DNA of 6,566 nt from positions 1-6,566 of the forward strand of contig JAHJUA010000045.1 of the NCBI GenBank assembly GCA_018829425.1. The letters are read 5' to 3'. Made by a program: the position numbers and the translations under genes. Source of the DNA: Nanobdellota archaeon. GTDB taxonomy: Archaea; Nanobdellota; Nanobdellia; Pacearchaeales; GW2011-AR1. Below, piece by piece: positions 1-5,180 of the stretch; the stretch's first letter is position 1, and each line of letters begins with the position of its first letter. The notes beneath the pieces were generated by a model. That model was not told the origin of the DNA. It did no database searches and was given only the letters and a program-made list of their open reading frames with translations.

Positions 1-45
1 CTTCAGAAATATATGGGTGGGAAGAAGATTATTAAGAAAGTTTAA
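1..45 (+). CDS. Possible C-terminal tail of an upstream gene (partial)
   Basis: Frame 1 is open from the window edge and reads LQKYMGGKKIIKKV before a TAA at 43-45. The basic, compact tail looks more like a natural C-terminus than the competing frame that starts at base 17. Its stop falls inside the TATA box of the next gene, a tight arrangement common in small archaeal genomes. Only 14 residues are visible, so no function can be given and the call is weak. Confidence 0.3.
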   Translation, partial: LQKYMGGKKIIKKV

Positions 46-48
46 ATA
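41..48 (+). promoter_or_regulatory. TATA box for the gene at 71
   Basis: TTTAAATA is centred about 27 bases before the ATG at 71, the spacing expected for an archaeal promoter giving a leaderless transcript. This decides the start at 71 over the upstream in-frame ATG at 17, which would place the promoter inside the coding region. Confidence 0.7.
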
Positions 49-70
49 TCATTTCTTGGTTGCGATAATT

Positions 71-349
71 ATGGAAGATGAAATTGAAATAAGAAAATTG
101 GAAAAAGTCGCAATTAATCTTTGCACCCCTGTGCTTTATGCTTTAACTCCTTGGACTACTTGGAAAGGAATTGTTCGAGATAAAGAATTGGCTTATAAAA
201 GATTAATTCGGCATGTTGAAAAGAAGGAAAGAATACATCCATTGGTGTGCTCACTTTATCATATTACTCCTTGCGGGAATCTTATGATTGGGGCTGCGTA
301 TGCGCGTAAATATTTTAGGGGAAAGGATGCGGCGCAGAGCGCCGATTAA
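71..349 (+). CDS. Hypothetical protein, 92 residues
   Basis: I do not recognise this protein. The start at 71 (MEDEIEIRKLEK) is chosen because a TATA box lies about 27 bases upstream; the longer frame from base 17 adds an unconvincing basic leader. The N-terminus is acidic/basic and probably helical. A hydrophobic stretch (about 13-31) carries Cys18, two Pro and two Trp. The middle is strongly charged (36-54). The C-terminal part has Cys60 and Cys68 in the segment VCSLYHITPCGNLMIGAAYA, followed by a basic tail. There is no signal peptide. The Cys/His cluster (H56, C60, H64, C68) has a spacing that could bind a metal, but that is only a suggestion. The gene appears to be transcribed alone. Confidence 0.6.
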   Translation: MEDEIEIRKLEKVAINLCTPVLYALTPWTTWKGIVRDKELAYKRLIRHVEKKERIHPLVCSLYHITPCGNLMIGAAYARKYFRGKDAAQSAD

Positions 350-454
350 TAGTTAAGATAACGAGTAAAATCATGCGGGTTTATGTTATTTATTTTTCTT
401 CCGAGCGCTAATCTAACGATGATTTCCGCGAATGGGAAGTTCGTGTCGTGTGAG

Positions 455-470
455 CCGAAATATATTTAAA
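455..470 (+). promoter_or_regulatory. BRE/TATA promoter of the toxin-antitoxin operon, with a possible operator
   Basis: CCGAAA (BRE-like, 455-460) is followed by TATATTTAAA (461-470). The expected transcription start near 490 leaves a leader of about 15 bases before the ATG at 505. Between the TATA box and the start codon, TATAAC (472-477) is mirrored by GTTATA (497-502), and the palindrome AATTATAATT occupies 478-487. An RHH antitoxin could bind here to repress its own operon, but AT-rich DNA yields such symmetry easily. Confidence 0.6.
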
Positions 471-504
471 CTATAACAATTATAATTATCATAAGAGTTA
501 TAAA

Positions 505-717
505 ATGGAAAACACAACTATCTCAATAAGCAAAGATTTGAAAGAGAGAATATCTACATTTGGAAGTAAAGGCGAATCCTATTCGGATATAATTGAAAGG
601 ATTTATAACGCTGCTGTTAAGACTCAAATTAGGGAATTGTTAATGAATGAGAAGAATACTATTTCTATACGGGAGGCTAGGAGAAGGGCAAATAAAAAAT
701 GGCCAAGGTTGAAATAG
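505..717 (+). CDS. Ribbon-helix-helix type antitoxin
   Basis: A 70-residue protein and likely the antitoxin of a type II toxin-antitoxin pair. The N-terminus TTISISKDLKERI is a typical RHH beta-strand plus first helix. GESYSDIIERIYNAA supplies the second helix, which would give DNA binding and dimerisation. The C-terminal half, ending ISIREARRRANKKWPRLK, is the basic, extended tail that in this family wraps the toxin. Its stop lies inside the next gene (19-base overlap, different frame), the usual translational coupling of antitoxin and toxin. Regulation is probably autorepression through the promoter just upstream. The family assignment comes from sequence pattern and gene order. Confidence 0.85.
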   Translation: MENTTISISKDLKERISTFGSKGESYSDIIERIYNAAVKTQIRELLMNEKNTISIREARRRANKKWPRLK

Positions 718-1040
718 TTGAATCCTTATTTGATGCTATAGAAAAAAAATTTAAAGATGAAGTTCATGAGATTATAGATTTATTGGAGACGCTTGAGGAA
801 AATCCTAAAAAGGGCAAGGCTATTGGGCAAGTTGGAGGGATTGTTATCAAGGAACTTAAATATAAAAAATTCAGATTCTATTTTATTACAGATGGTTATA
901 AAGTAAAATTTCTCGACATAAAGGATTTGCATAATCTGCTAATAAAGTTCGTTAGAATGTCTGATAAAAAATCTCAGCAGAAAACTATTGATGAGATAAA
1001 ATATGTTTTGGAAAAGTTTGGCGATGAGGGATTTGATTAA
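699..1040 (+). CDS. RelE/ParE-superfamily toxin
   Basis: A 113-residue protein and probable toxin partner of the antitoxin it overlaps. The pattern fits the RelE/ParE fold: N-terminal helices (about 10-40), then GKAIGQVGGIVIKELKYKKFRFYFITDGYKV, which gives the consecutive strands with basic residues typical of these toxins, then FLDIKDLHNLLIKFVRMSDKKSQQ. RelE members cleave mRNA on the ribosome and ParE members attack gyrase; which applies here cannot be read from the sequence. The acidic helical C-terminus (TIDEIKYVLEKFGDEGFD) is an extension beyond the core. ATG 699 is preceded only by distant purine-rich sequence, so translation is probably coupled to the antitoxin. Confidence 0.8.
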   Translation: MAKVEIVESLFDAIEKKFKDEVHEIIDLLETLEENPKKGKAIGQVGGIVIKELKYKKFRFYFITDGYKVKFLDIKDLHNLLIKFVRMSDKKSQQKTIDEIKYVLEKFGDEGFD

Positions 1041-1111
1041 ATAATTTCTCCTTACACTAGCGCATTCGCCGACATAGTCGCCCACACTAACCTCTCCTTC
1101 TAAACTAACTG

Positions 1112-1212
1112 CTCACTGCGTTCGCAGATTGATGATTAATAATAACTTAAACAGCTAAAATTATATTATCTGTGTTTTTTATTTAACAATAATTCTTCTG
1201 AGCGTAGCGAGG
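1112..1212. repeat. Imperfect inverted pair of a CTCRCTRCGYTC-type short repeat
   Basis: CTCACTGCGTTCGCAG at 1112-1127 contains its own hairpin (CTGCG at 1116-1120, CGCAG at 1123-1127). The reverse complement of CTGAGCGTAGCGAGG (1198-1212) is a close variant. A partial third copy, TTCTTCCGAGCG at 396-407, matches TTCTTCTGAGCG at 1193-1204. All copies lie between genes. They resemble small dispersed REP-like elements, but copy number elsewhere in the genome is unknown. Confidence 0.4.
1151..1180 (+). terminator. Probable T-tract terminator after the toxin-antitoxin operon
   Basis: ACAG (1151-1154) can pair with CTGT (1170-1173) over an AT-rich loop, and this is followed by six T residues (1175-1180). 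Archaeal RNA polymerase terminates on T-rich tracts; the short hairpin may be incidental. Confidence 0.4.
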
Positions 1213-1231
1213 TAAATTTCATCACAATTAA

Positions 1232-1240
1232 TTTTAAATA
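1232..1240 (+). promoter_or_regulatory. TATA box for the gene at 1262
   Basis: TTTTAAATA is centred 26 bases upstream of the ATG at 1262, giving a leaderless transcript. No Shine-Dalgarno sequence is visible. Confidence 0.7.
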
Positions 1241-1261
1241 GGATAATTCCTAGTTGTTAAT

Positions 1262-1537
1262 ATGGAATATGATAGATTTGAGCCGCATCCAGAAGTTTTG
1301 GGGCCTGATGTGAGGGAAGAATTGGAAGATAGGCTAAAATTTCCCTTTAGAGCGAAATATCTTGTGCCCTTTACTGGTGTCTTTAGTATTTTCAATGATC
1401 TTGAATTAGTTGTGGATTCTGGAGGTAAGGGATTCATTCCAAAAACAATGGAGTATCTGATGTGTCAAACTGGGTCTTGTCTTGCTACAGGAGTTTTACT
1501 CGCCGAAGGGGCTCGTTATCTTGGATTTCCCATTTAA
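1262..1537 (+). CDS. Hypothetical protein, 91 residues
   Basis: I do not recognise this protein. It begins MEYDRFEPHPEVLGPDVREE, with an acidic helical segment (about 16-26), a Pro/aromatic-rich middle (27-44) and a probable beta segment (FNDLELVVDSGG). The C-terminal part, MCQTGSCLATGVLLAEGARYLGFP (67-90), is mildly hydrophobic with Cys68 and Cys73. It might dip into a membrane or form a buried helix, but no clear transmembrane span or signal peptide is present. The start is supported by the TATA box 26 bases upstream. It is followed, after 38 bases, by another independently promoted gene on the same strand. Confidence 0.6.
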   Translation: MEYDRFEPHPEVLGPDVREELEDRLKFPFRAKYLVPFTGVFSIFNDLELVVDSGGKGFIPKTMEYLMCQTGSCLATGVLLAEGARYLGFPI

Positions 1538-1540
1538 CAG

Positions 1541-1554
1541 CGAAACTTTAAATA
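1541..1554 (+). promoter_or_regulatory. BRE/TATA promoter of the endonuclease-like gene
   Basis: CGAAAC (BRE-like, 1541-1546) directly precedes TTTAAATA (1547-1554), centred about 26 bases from the ATG at 1576. The promoter sits entirely in the short gap after the previous stop codon. Confidence 0.7.
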
Positions 1555-1575
1555 ATTCTTTCTTCTAATTTTTTA

Positions 1576-2019
1576 ATGGCTGATTTTCTAGCAATCGTTC
1601 TTGCTCTCGTTTTTCTTGTTGGAATAATAATTGCGTATTGGGTTGGTTACAAGTTTGGCGCGTTTAGGAAAAATAGGCAGTGGGAGTTTGATTTACCGAG
1701 TCATCGAAAAGATGCGATAATGAAATCGCGCGCCGTTCTTACGGGACATTTTTCTGAGCAGCTCGCGCCGTTCTTACCTGATTTTAATTACTCGCCGACG
1801 GAATGCAGATTTATTGGGAAGCCGATTGATTTTATTGTGTTCAAGGGCGCGGACGGGAAAGATATTAATGAAGTTGTTTTTGTCGAGGTTAAGTCTGGAA
1901 AATCGAAGTTGTCGCCGCAGGAAAAGAAATTGAAGGATACGATTCAGAATGGGAGAGTTAGGTGGGAAGAGTATCGGGTTGATGATGATGTTACTGGGGA
2001 GAGGAAAGATAAAGAATAA
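1576..2019 (+). CDS. Membrane-anchored Holliday-junction-resolvase-like endonuclease (PD-(D/E)XK)
   Basis: A 147-residue protein matching the Endonuc_Holl family (PF10107; assignment by pattern). One N-terminal transmembrane helix (about 4-24, LAIVLALVFLVGIIIAYWV) is followed by a basic stretch (26-35). The nuclease-like domain follows: SRAVLTGHFSEQLAPFLPDFNY (E61), RFIGKPIDFIVFKG (D85), then VVFVEVKSGKS with the E104-x-K106 pair and Q115, and the family's closing I..G.V.WE motif (I123-E131). D85, E104 and K106 would form the metal-dependent catalytic site. The family is named for its similarity to Holliday junction resolvases; the substrate is unproven and membrane anchoring argues for a different role. 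The last 16 residues are charged and disordered. The start is fixed by the promoter 26 bases upstream. It converges with the mscS-like gene, with 2 bases between the stops. Confidence 0.85.
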   Translation: MADFLAIVLALVFLVGIIIAYWVGYKFGAFRKNRQWEFDLPSHRKDAIMKSRAVLTGHFSEQLAPFLPDFNYSPTECRFIGKPIDFIVFKGADGKDINEVVFVEVKSGKSKLSPQEKKLKDTIQNGRVRWEEYRVDDDVTGERKDKE

Positions 2020-2021
2020 AA

Positions 2022-2858
2022 TTATTTCTTCTTATCCCAAATAATCTGCGTGTGCGGGAACGCGAACTCAATCTTCTTTTCCTTCATTATGCTCTTGAAG
2101 ATTTCTTCAGTTATCTTAGAGTTTATTTCTTGTCGTTCGCTCGCGCCGGTGTAATATCTTATCCTTACATCTACTCCTGAAGGTTGGAAATTACTTCTAG
2201 TAAAAGGCTTCATCGGAACTTTGTCAATGAAATCCTTCGTGACTTTGTTGGCTGCTTCCTTTGCTATGTTCTTCGCTAAATCGAGATGGCTCTTGTAAGT
2301 TATCGCGAATGCGACTTCGTCGAGGATGTAATCATTTTGCGAGGTGTAGTTAATTACATTCTGTTCGAACAAAACCGCGTTTGGGATTATGACTGTTCTT
2401 CCAGAAATTTCTTCTCCGCCAATTGTTCCGCCGAACTCGCCCAAATAGATATGTGTAAGAGTTATGTTTATCACGTCTCCGCGGACTCCTCCGACGATGA
2501 TTCTGTCTCCGATTTCAAACGGCTTTGTTGAAATGACCATTATCCACGCGGCAATTCCAGTAATCGGTCTTTGAAGTGCCCAACCAAGAGCTGCAGTCAA
2601 TAATCCTGCCGCGAGACCTAAGCCTGTTAAACCGCCAGCAAGAGTAATTGCGATGAAAAGAACTGCGAGGAATATGAATGTATAACTAATCAAACTTGTG
2701 AAGACAATCACGTTGTGCCGCATCTTTTTTGTCCTGACTTTTTTGAGGAATATTGCTCTGATGAAGATGTTTAGGAACGTGTAGGTTACAACTATGAAGA
2801 TTACTGCCAGTACTATTTTCAGGTTTCCGTTTTGCAAATTGAAAAGATTCAGGGCCAT
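2022..2858 (-). CDS. mscS: MscS-family mechanosensitive ion channel
   Basis: A 278-residue small-conductance mechanosensitive channel, close to the size of the bacterial prototype. TM1 (about 13-38) and TM2 (about 50-74) precede the Gly/Ala-rich pore helix TM3 (about 76-109, GLGLAAGLLTAALGWALQ). The conserved hinge and beta-domain signature follows: STKPFEIGDRIIVGG (110-124), GDVINITLTH and TVIIPNA (155-161). The remainder is the cytoplasmic alpha/beta vestibule. The protein should sit in the membrane as a heptamer and release solutes on hypo-osmotic shock. The ATG at 2858 has a TATA box about 25 bases upstream and gives a leaderless transcript. It lies downstream of the ATPase gene on the same strand but has its own promoter in the 48-base gap. 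Confidence 0.96.
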   Translation of the reverse strand: MALNLFNLQNGNLKIVLAVIFIVVTYTFLNIFIRAIFLKKVRTKKMRHNVIVFTSLISYTFIFLAVLFIAITLAGGLTGLGLAAGLLTAALGWALQRPITGIAAWIMVISTKPFEIGDRIIVGGVRGDVINITLTHIYLGEFGGTIGGEEISGRTVIIPNAVLFEQNVINYTSQNDYILDEVAFAITYKSHLDLAKNIAKEAANKVTKDFIDKVPMKPFTRSNFQPSGVDVRIRYYTGASERQEINSKITEEIFKSIMKEKKIEFAFPHTQIIWDKKK

Positions 2859-2878
2859 ATTAGATAAAAACTGCTTTT

Positions 2879-2889
2879 ATTTATAAAAC
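2879..2889 (-). promoter_or_regulatory. TATA box for the mscS-like gene
   Basis: On the minus strand the sequence reads GTTTTATAAAT, centred about 25 bases before the ATG at 2858. It lies in the 48-base gap after the ATPase stop codon. Confidence 0.65.
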
Positions 2890-2906
2890 TTCGTGAGAAA
2901 TTTGGA

Positions 2907-3794
2907 CTATCTAAAGCTTTTGCTAATGCTGGTTTTCCAAAAAGAAGGAAGGGGATTCGTAACAAATCCTTTAAACTCATCAGAATAAATATGAGTTAAA
3001 CCAGGTTTACCTTTAAATTGTTGAAAATGCTCTTCAGCCTCGCCATAAATTTTCTGAATTATTTTTCTCTCAAAATTTCTTTGCAATAAGGAAGATGGCT
3101 TTAAAACTAAAAAATCAGCTTGTCTTAGAACATTAACTTCTATGTTTGATGAATTCTGAGAAATAAAAATAATGCTTAGATTTTTGTGTCTTGCAATTAA
3201 AATTAGTTTGCTAAGGAATTTATTTGCGTTGCTCATGGACTCTCTTGAACTGAATAAAATTCCTCCTTCATCAATTAAAACAAAAGAGTCATTTCCAAGC
3301 TGTTCAATGTTTTCTACAGTGGTAATCCATGATGGCATTTCATCTTCTTTAAAACCGATAGCATAGGATTTTCTTTTATGCTTTGAATAAAGATTTTCTA
3401 AAAGTTTTATTCCAAAAGCGGTTTTCCCGCTTCCCCTTGCTCCAAGAATAATCCCTATTTGACTATCTGCCTTGCTTATTTTATCTTCCCAATTTTCATA
3501 TTTTCCGTGATCTTTATACAACACTTCAAACTTATCATACTTCGGAAGAATTGCTTCTCTTTTTTCCCGAACCTCTTTTTCTTTAATCTGTTTATCTGCC
3601 TCTTTTCCAAGGAGATAAATACTTTTTCCAAGATAATATGGACTTTTAATTAAGAATAAAATGCCTTTCCCTAAATACTCAGGAATCTTAGACTTCTTTT
3701 TCTTTTGTTTTTTGCTTGGCACAATGAATGAAATTAAAAGAGAATTATAAAGGTTTTGAAATGCCCAAACGCCGGGATCAAACCGAAAAGACAT
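2907..3794 (-). CDS. P-loop ATPase, Zot/HerA-FtsK-like (DNA translocation or packaging type)
   Basis: A 295-residue protein from the ATG at 3794. An in-frame GTG at 3800 exists, but the TATA box is 25 bases from the ATG. The N-terminus has a hydrophobic segment (about 9-25), a run of lysines (28-36) and a second hydrophobic, Tyr-rich segment (41-63) that could lie on or in the membrane, followed by a charged coil (64-82). The ATPase domain has Walker A GARGSGKT (118-125), Walker B FVLIDEGG (171-178), an RH pair at 202-203 in LILIARHKN, and a strand ending FISQNSSN (210-217) with a polar sensor Q213. R224 in VLRQAD may be an arginine finger. The order Walker A, Walker B, SQN resembles zonular occludens toxin-like and HerA/FtsK/A32-type ATPases of viruses, plasmids and conjugation. 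It is unusually small, with no accessory domains. A chromosomal role cannot be excluded. Confidence 0.75.
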   Translation of the reverse strand: MSFRFDPGVWAFQNLYNSLLISFIVPSKKQKKKKSKIPEYLGKGILFLIKSPYYLGKSIYLLGKEADKQIKEKEVREKREAILPKYDKFEVLYKDHGKYENWEDKISKADSQIGIILGARGSGKTAFGIKLLENLYSKHKRKSYAIGFKEDEMPSWITTVENIEQLGNDSFVLIDEGGILFSSRESMSNANKFLSKLILIARHKNLSIIFISQNSSNIEVNVLRQADFLVLKPSSLLQRNFERKIIQKIYGEAEEHFQQFKGKPGLTHIYSDEFKGFVTNPLPSFWKTSISKSFR

Positions 3795-3814
3795 ACTCAC
3801 TTCTTTTTTGAAAG

Positions 3815-3824
3815 GATTTAAAGA
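3815..3824 (-). promoter_or_regulatory. TATA box for the ATPase gene
   Basis: The minus strand reads CTTTAAATCC, centred about 25 bases upstream of the ATG at 3794 but only 19 from the GTG at 3800. This supports the ATG. A run of six G on the coding strand (3831-3836) lies just upstream. Confidence 0.6.
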
Positions 3825-3893
3825 AACATTCCCCCCGTTTCTTCAATTGGTTGTTTTAAAGGATTATTCCTACGCTGAGTAGTGTTTTAGAAT

Positions 3894-4034
3894 TTATTTT
3901 TTCTTTTTAGAAATCTTTTTGGATTTCCCGGCCTTAGCAAGTTTAATAAGTTTCTTAACTTTAGAATCTTTACATCCTGTGCTTGCCTTTCTTCCACAAC
4001 TCTTCTTATTTTTTGTTTGTTTTTTCTTTGCCAT
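3894..4034 (-). CDS. Small lysine-rich basic protein, 46 residues
   Basis: The protein starts MAKKKQTKNKKSCGRKASTG and ends in KKISKKKK: about 40% lysine with two cysteines (C13, C21) and a short helical core (KVKKLIKLAKAG). A longer frame covers the same bases (3887-4075, 62 residues) but begins MWHFLTEPYN and has no natural-looking layout. This frame is preferred because it starts ATG-GCA-AAG, is closed by in-frame stops upstream, and has a coherent Lys/Ser/Gly composition. The protein could bind nucleic acid (a basic DNA- or RNA-binding or condensing peptide); that is inference from charge only. It lies 99 bases upstream of the ATPase on the same strand. No TATA box at the usual distance was found: TATAATAAA sits only about 14 bases from the ATG. 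Confidence 0.5.
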   Translation of the reverse strand: MAKKKQTKNKKSCGRKASTGCKDSKVKKLIKLAKAGKSKKISKKKK

Positions 4035-4134
4035 TTTTTCTTTTTATTATAGGGCTCGGTGAGGAAGTGCCACAAACAATAGCTGAATCAATCTTAACCT
4101 ACCAACTTGTTTTAATGGTTATCTTCCTCGCGCT

Positions 4135-4350
4135 GTGAACAAGCTTAAGGAGCACAGGTTTCGTGCAGTGAGTTATAGCCCTTCCACCGCATTAATAGCA
4201 GAGTACTCGACAGAGGCTTTTACAGTCGCATCCCTTTCAAGGACAACCGATGGTAATTATATAGTTAAAGACATCTTAAAAGTATGTATTAACTCTAAAG
4301 GAAAGATTTGGGAAACACTCACGCTGGGATGGTGGAGGATTTTATTATAA
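4135..4350 (+). CDS. Doubtful ORF of atypical composition, 71 residues
   Basis: Opens at GTG 4135 (read MNKLKEHRFRAVSYSPSTAL) and ends in GWWRILL. A weak TATA-like TTTTAAT lies about 23 bases upstream, which would allow a leaderless start; an inner GTG at 4168 is an alternative. Between 4120 and 4250 the DNA is richer in C and G at third codon positions than neighbouring genes. This suggests acquired DNA, a remnant, or no coding at all. The central part (ALIAEYSTEAFTVASLSRTTDGNY) could form beta strands. I do not recognise it. The surrounding stretch (4035-4417) has no other gene I can support. Confidence 0.3.
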   Translation: MNKLKEHRFRAVSYSPSTALIAEYSTEAFTVASLSRTTDGNYIVKDILKVCINSKGKIWETLTLGWWRILL

Positions 4351-4417
4351 ATTTTCCTTTAATCTCAATTTTCTGTAAACAAGATTTTTAGTAAAGAAAC
4401 AAGAGGAAGAAGTTTAT

Positions 4418-4534
4418 ATGTTATGGGAACACAATGTTTTTAATATTAGAAAAATATTTAATCTTGCCTCAATGATTAATAGATTAACAAATAGTTAATA
4501 TGTCGTTGAAAGGAGGTAAAAGAAATAATAAATA
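4418..4534 (+). other. Leader with two tiny back-to-back ORFs before the secreted protein gene
   Basis: ATG 4418 opens a 26-codon frame (MLWEHNVFNI...) ending TAA at 4496-4498, preceded by the purine-rich AGAGGAAGA (4400-4408). Directly after that stop, ATG 4499 opens an 11-codon frame (MSLKGGKRNNK) ending TAA at 4532-4534, two bases before the GTG of the next gene. A TATA-like AAAATATTTAA lies at 4451-4461. The chain could be leader peptides with coupled re-initiation, or chance frames in AT-rich DNA. Confidence 0.25.
4511..4517 (+). promoter_or_regulatory. Perfect Shine-Dalgarno AGGAGGT at an unusual distance
   Basis: AGGAGGT is a full anti-16S match, the only such site placed to serve a start codon in the window. 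It ends 19 bases before GTG 4537, too far for normal use. An in-frame ATA codon at 4525-4527 lies 7 bases away at the ideal distance, raising the possibility of a non-canonical start (adding four residues) or of service to another frame. Confidence 0.55.
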
Positions 4535-4536
4535 AT

Positions 4537-5169
4537 GTGAAAAAAATATTAGTGTTTAGTATAATTTTAGGATTGATGTTGATAAGTTCTGGATTTGTTA
4601 TTGCTGGAAAGATGAAGAATGGAGAAACTGCGGGACAATGTGTGACTATTCAAGACAGAACTTTATATGGAAGTGATGGTTCTTTGCTTACATTAGGTTT
4701 TAATGAGTGGGGCTATAACTATCAAGGACATTTGTTTAATGGGATGTATTGTGATTCTTACAGAGACGCTGCATGGTGTCAAGAATGGAAAGATGTTAAA
4801 TTAGCTATGAAATGGAATGATGCTTGGCTTAGTAACAAAGATCGCAACAGAGATGGGTTGTTAGACAGATATTTTGGATATGCTAGTTATATTGGAAGCG
4901 GAGCATGGTTAACAAATCACCAGTCAGGAGAATATGAACAAGATGGAAAAACGTGCAACTGGAATTATTTTGTCAAAATTGTAGCAGCACCGGCAGATGC
5001 TTATGTAAAGGACGGATTTTGGTACACCGCTGATGATGTAGAAATCGGTAAAGTAATTTGGGGAGCATTTGCAATAACTCAACAAATTGAAAATGATGAT
5101 TGTGCTGGACTTCACGGATTACAATATGTTTCGCCTGCAGGAGCAGGACTTGGAATCTATAAACCTTAA
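4537..5169 (+). CDS. Secreted protein, 210 residues, five cysteines and a calcium-loop motif
   Basis: A clear signal peptide: KK at 2-3, hydrophobic core about 4-22, and probable signal peptidase I cleavage after VIA (23). The mature part holds Cys at 35, 72, 81, 140 and 189 and many Trp/Tyr/Gly. DRNRDGLLD (102-110) fits the DxNxDGxxD calcium-binding loop of dockerin and thrombospondin type-3 repeats. From memory it resembles a conserved, uncharacterised family of exported proteins in uncultured small-genome bacteria and archaea; no function is known to me. The GTG at 4537 is the first start compatible with the signal peptide. The gene has a strong upstream Shine-Dalgarno and a downstream hairpin terminator, unlike the leaderless genes around it, suggesting transfer from bacteria. 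Disulfides and calcium would stabilise it outside the cell (inference). Confidence 0.85.
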   Translation: MKKILVFSIILGLMLISSGFVIAGKMKNGETAGQCVTIQDRTLYGSDGSLLTLGFNEWGYNYQGHLFNGMYCDSYRDAAWCQEWKDVKLAMKWNDAWLSNKDRNRDGLLDRYFGYASYIGSGAWLTNHQSGEYEQDGKTCNWNYFVKIVAAPADAYVKDGFWYTADDVEIGKVIWGAFAITQQIENDDCAGLHGLQYVSPAGAGLGIYKP

Positions 5170-5180
5170 ATATTTAATTT

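Noticed and set aside
17..70. N-terminal extension of the first gene from the ATG at 17
   Set aside because: It would place the TATA box at 41-48 inside the coding region; the ATG at 71 is at the right distance from that box.
1128..1201. Possible C/D box guide RNA (TGATGA near 1130, CTGA at 1198)
   Set aside because: The first base of box C does not fit, no internal D'/C' pair is seen and the spacing is too long.
1234..1437. Minus-strand frame opposite the gene at 1262
   Set aside because: Antisense shadow; low-complexity Ser/Thr/Pro composition, no promoter, while the plus-strand frame has one.
2286..2531. Plus-strand frame inside the mscS-like gene
   Set aside because: Antisense to a clearly recognised channel gene.
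3172..3653. Two plus-strand frames opposite the ATPase gene
   Set aside because: Shadows; Phe/Leu/Ile-rich because they are antisense to Lys-rich coding sequence.
3887..4075. 62-residue minus-strand frame starting MWHFLTEPYN
   Set aside because: Overlaps the better 46-residue frame; its upstream part has no protein-like character.
4924..5115. Minus-strand frame inside the secreted protein gene
   Set aside because: Antisense to a gene with a clear signal peptide, upstream ribosome binding site and terminator.
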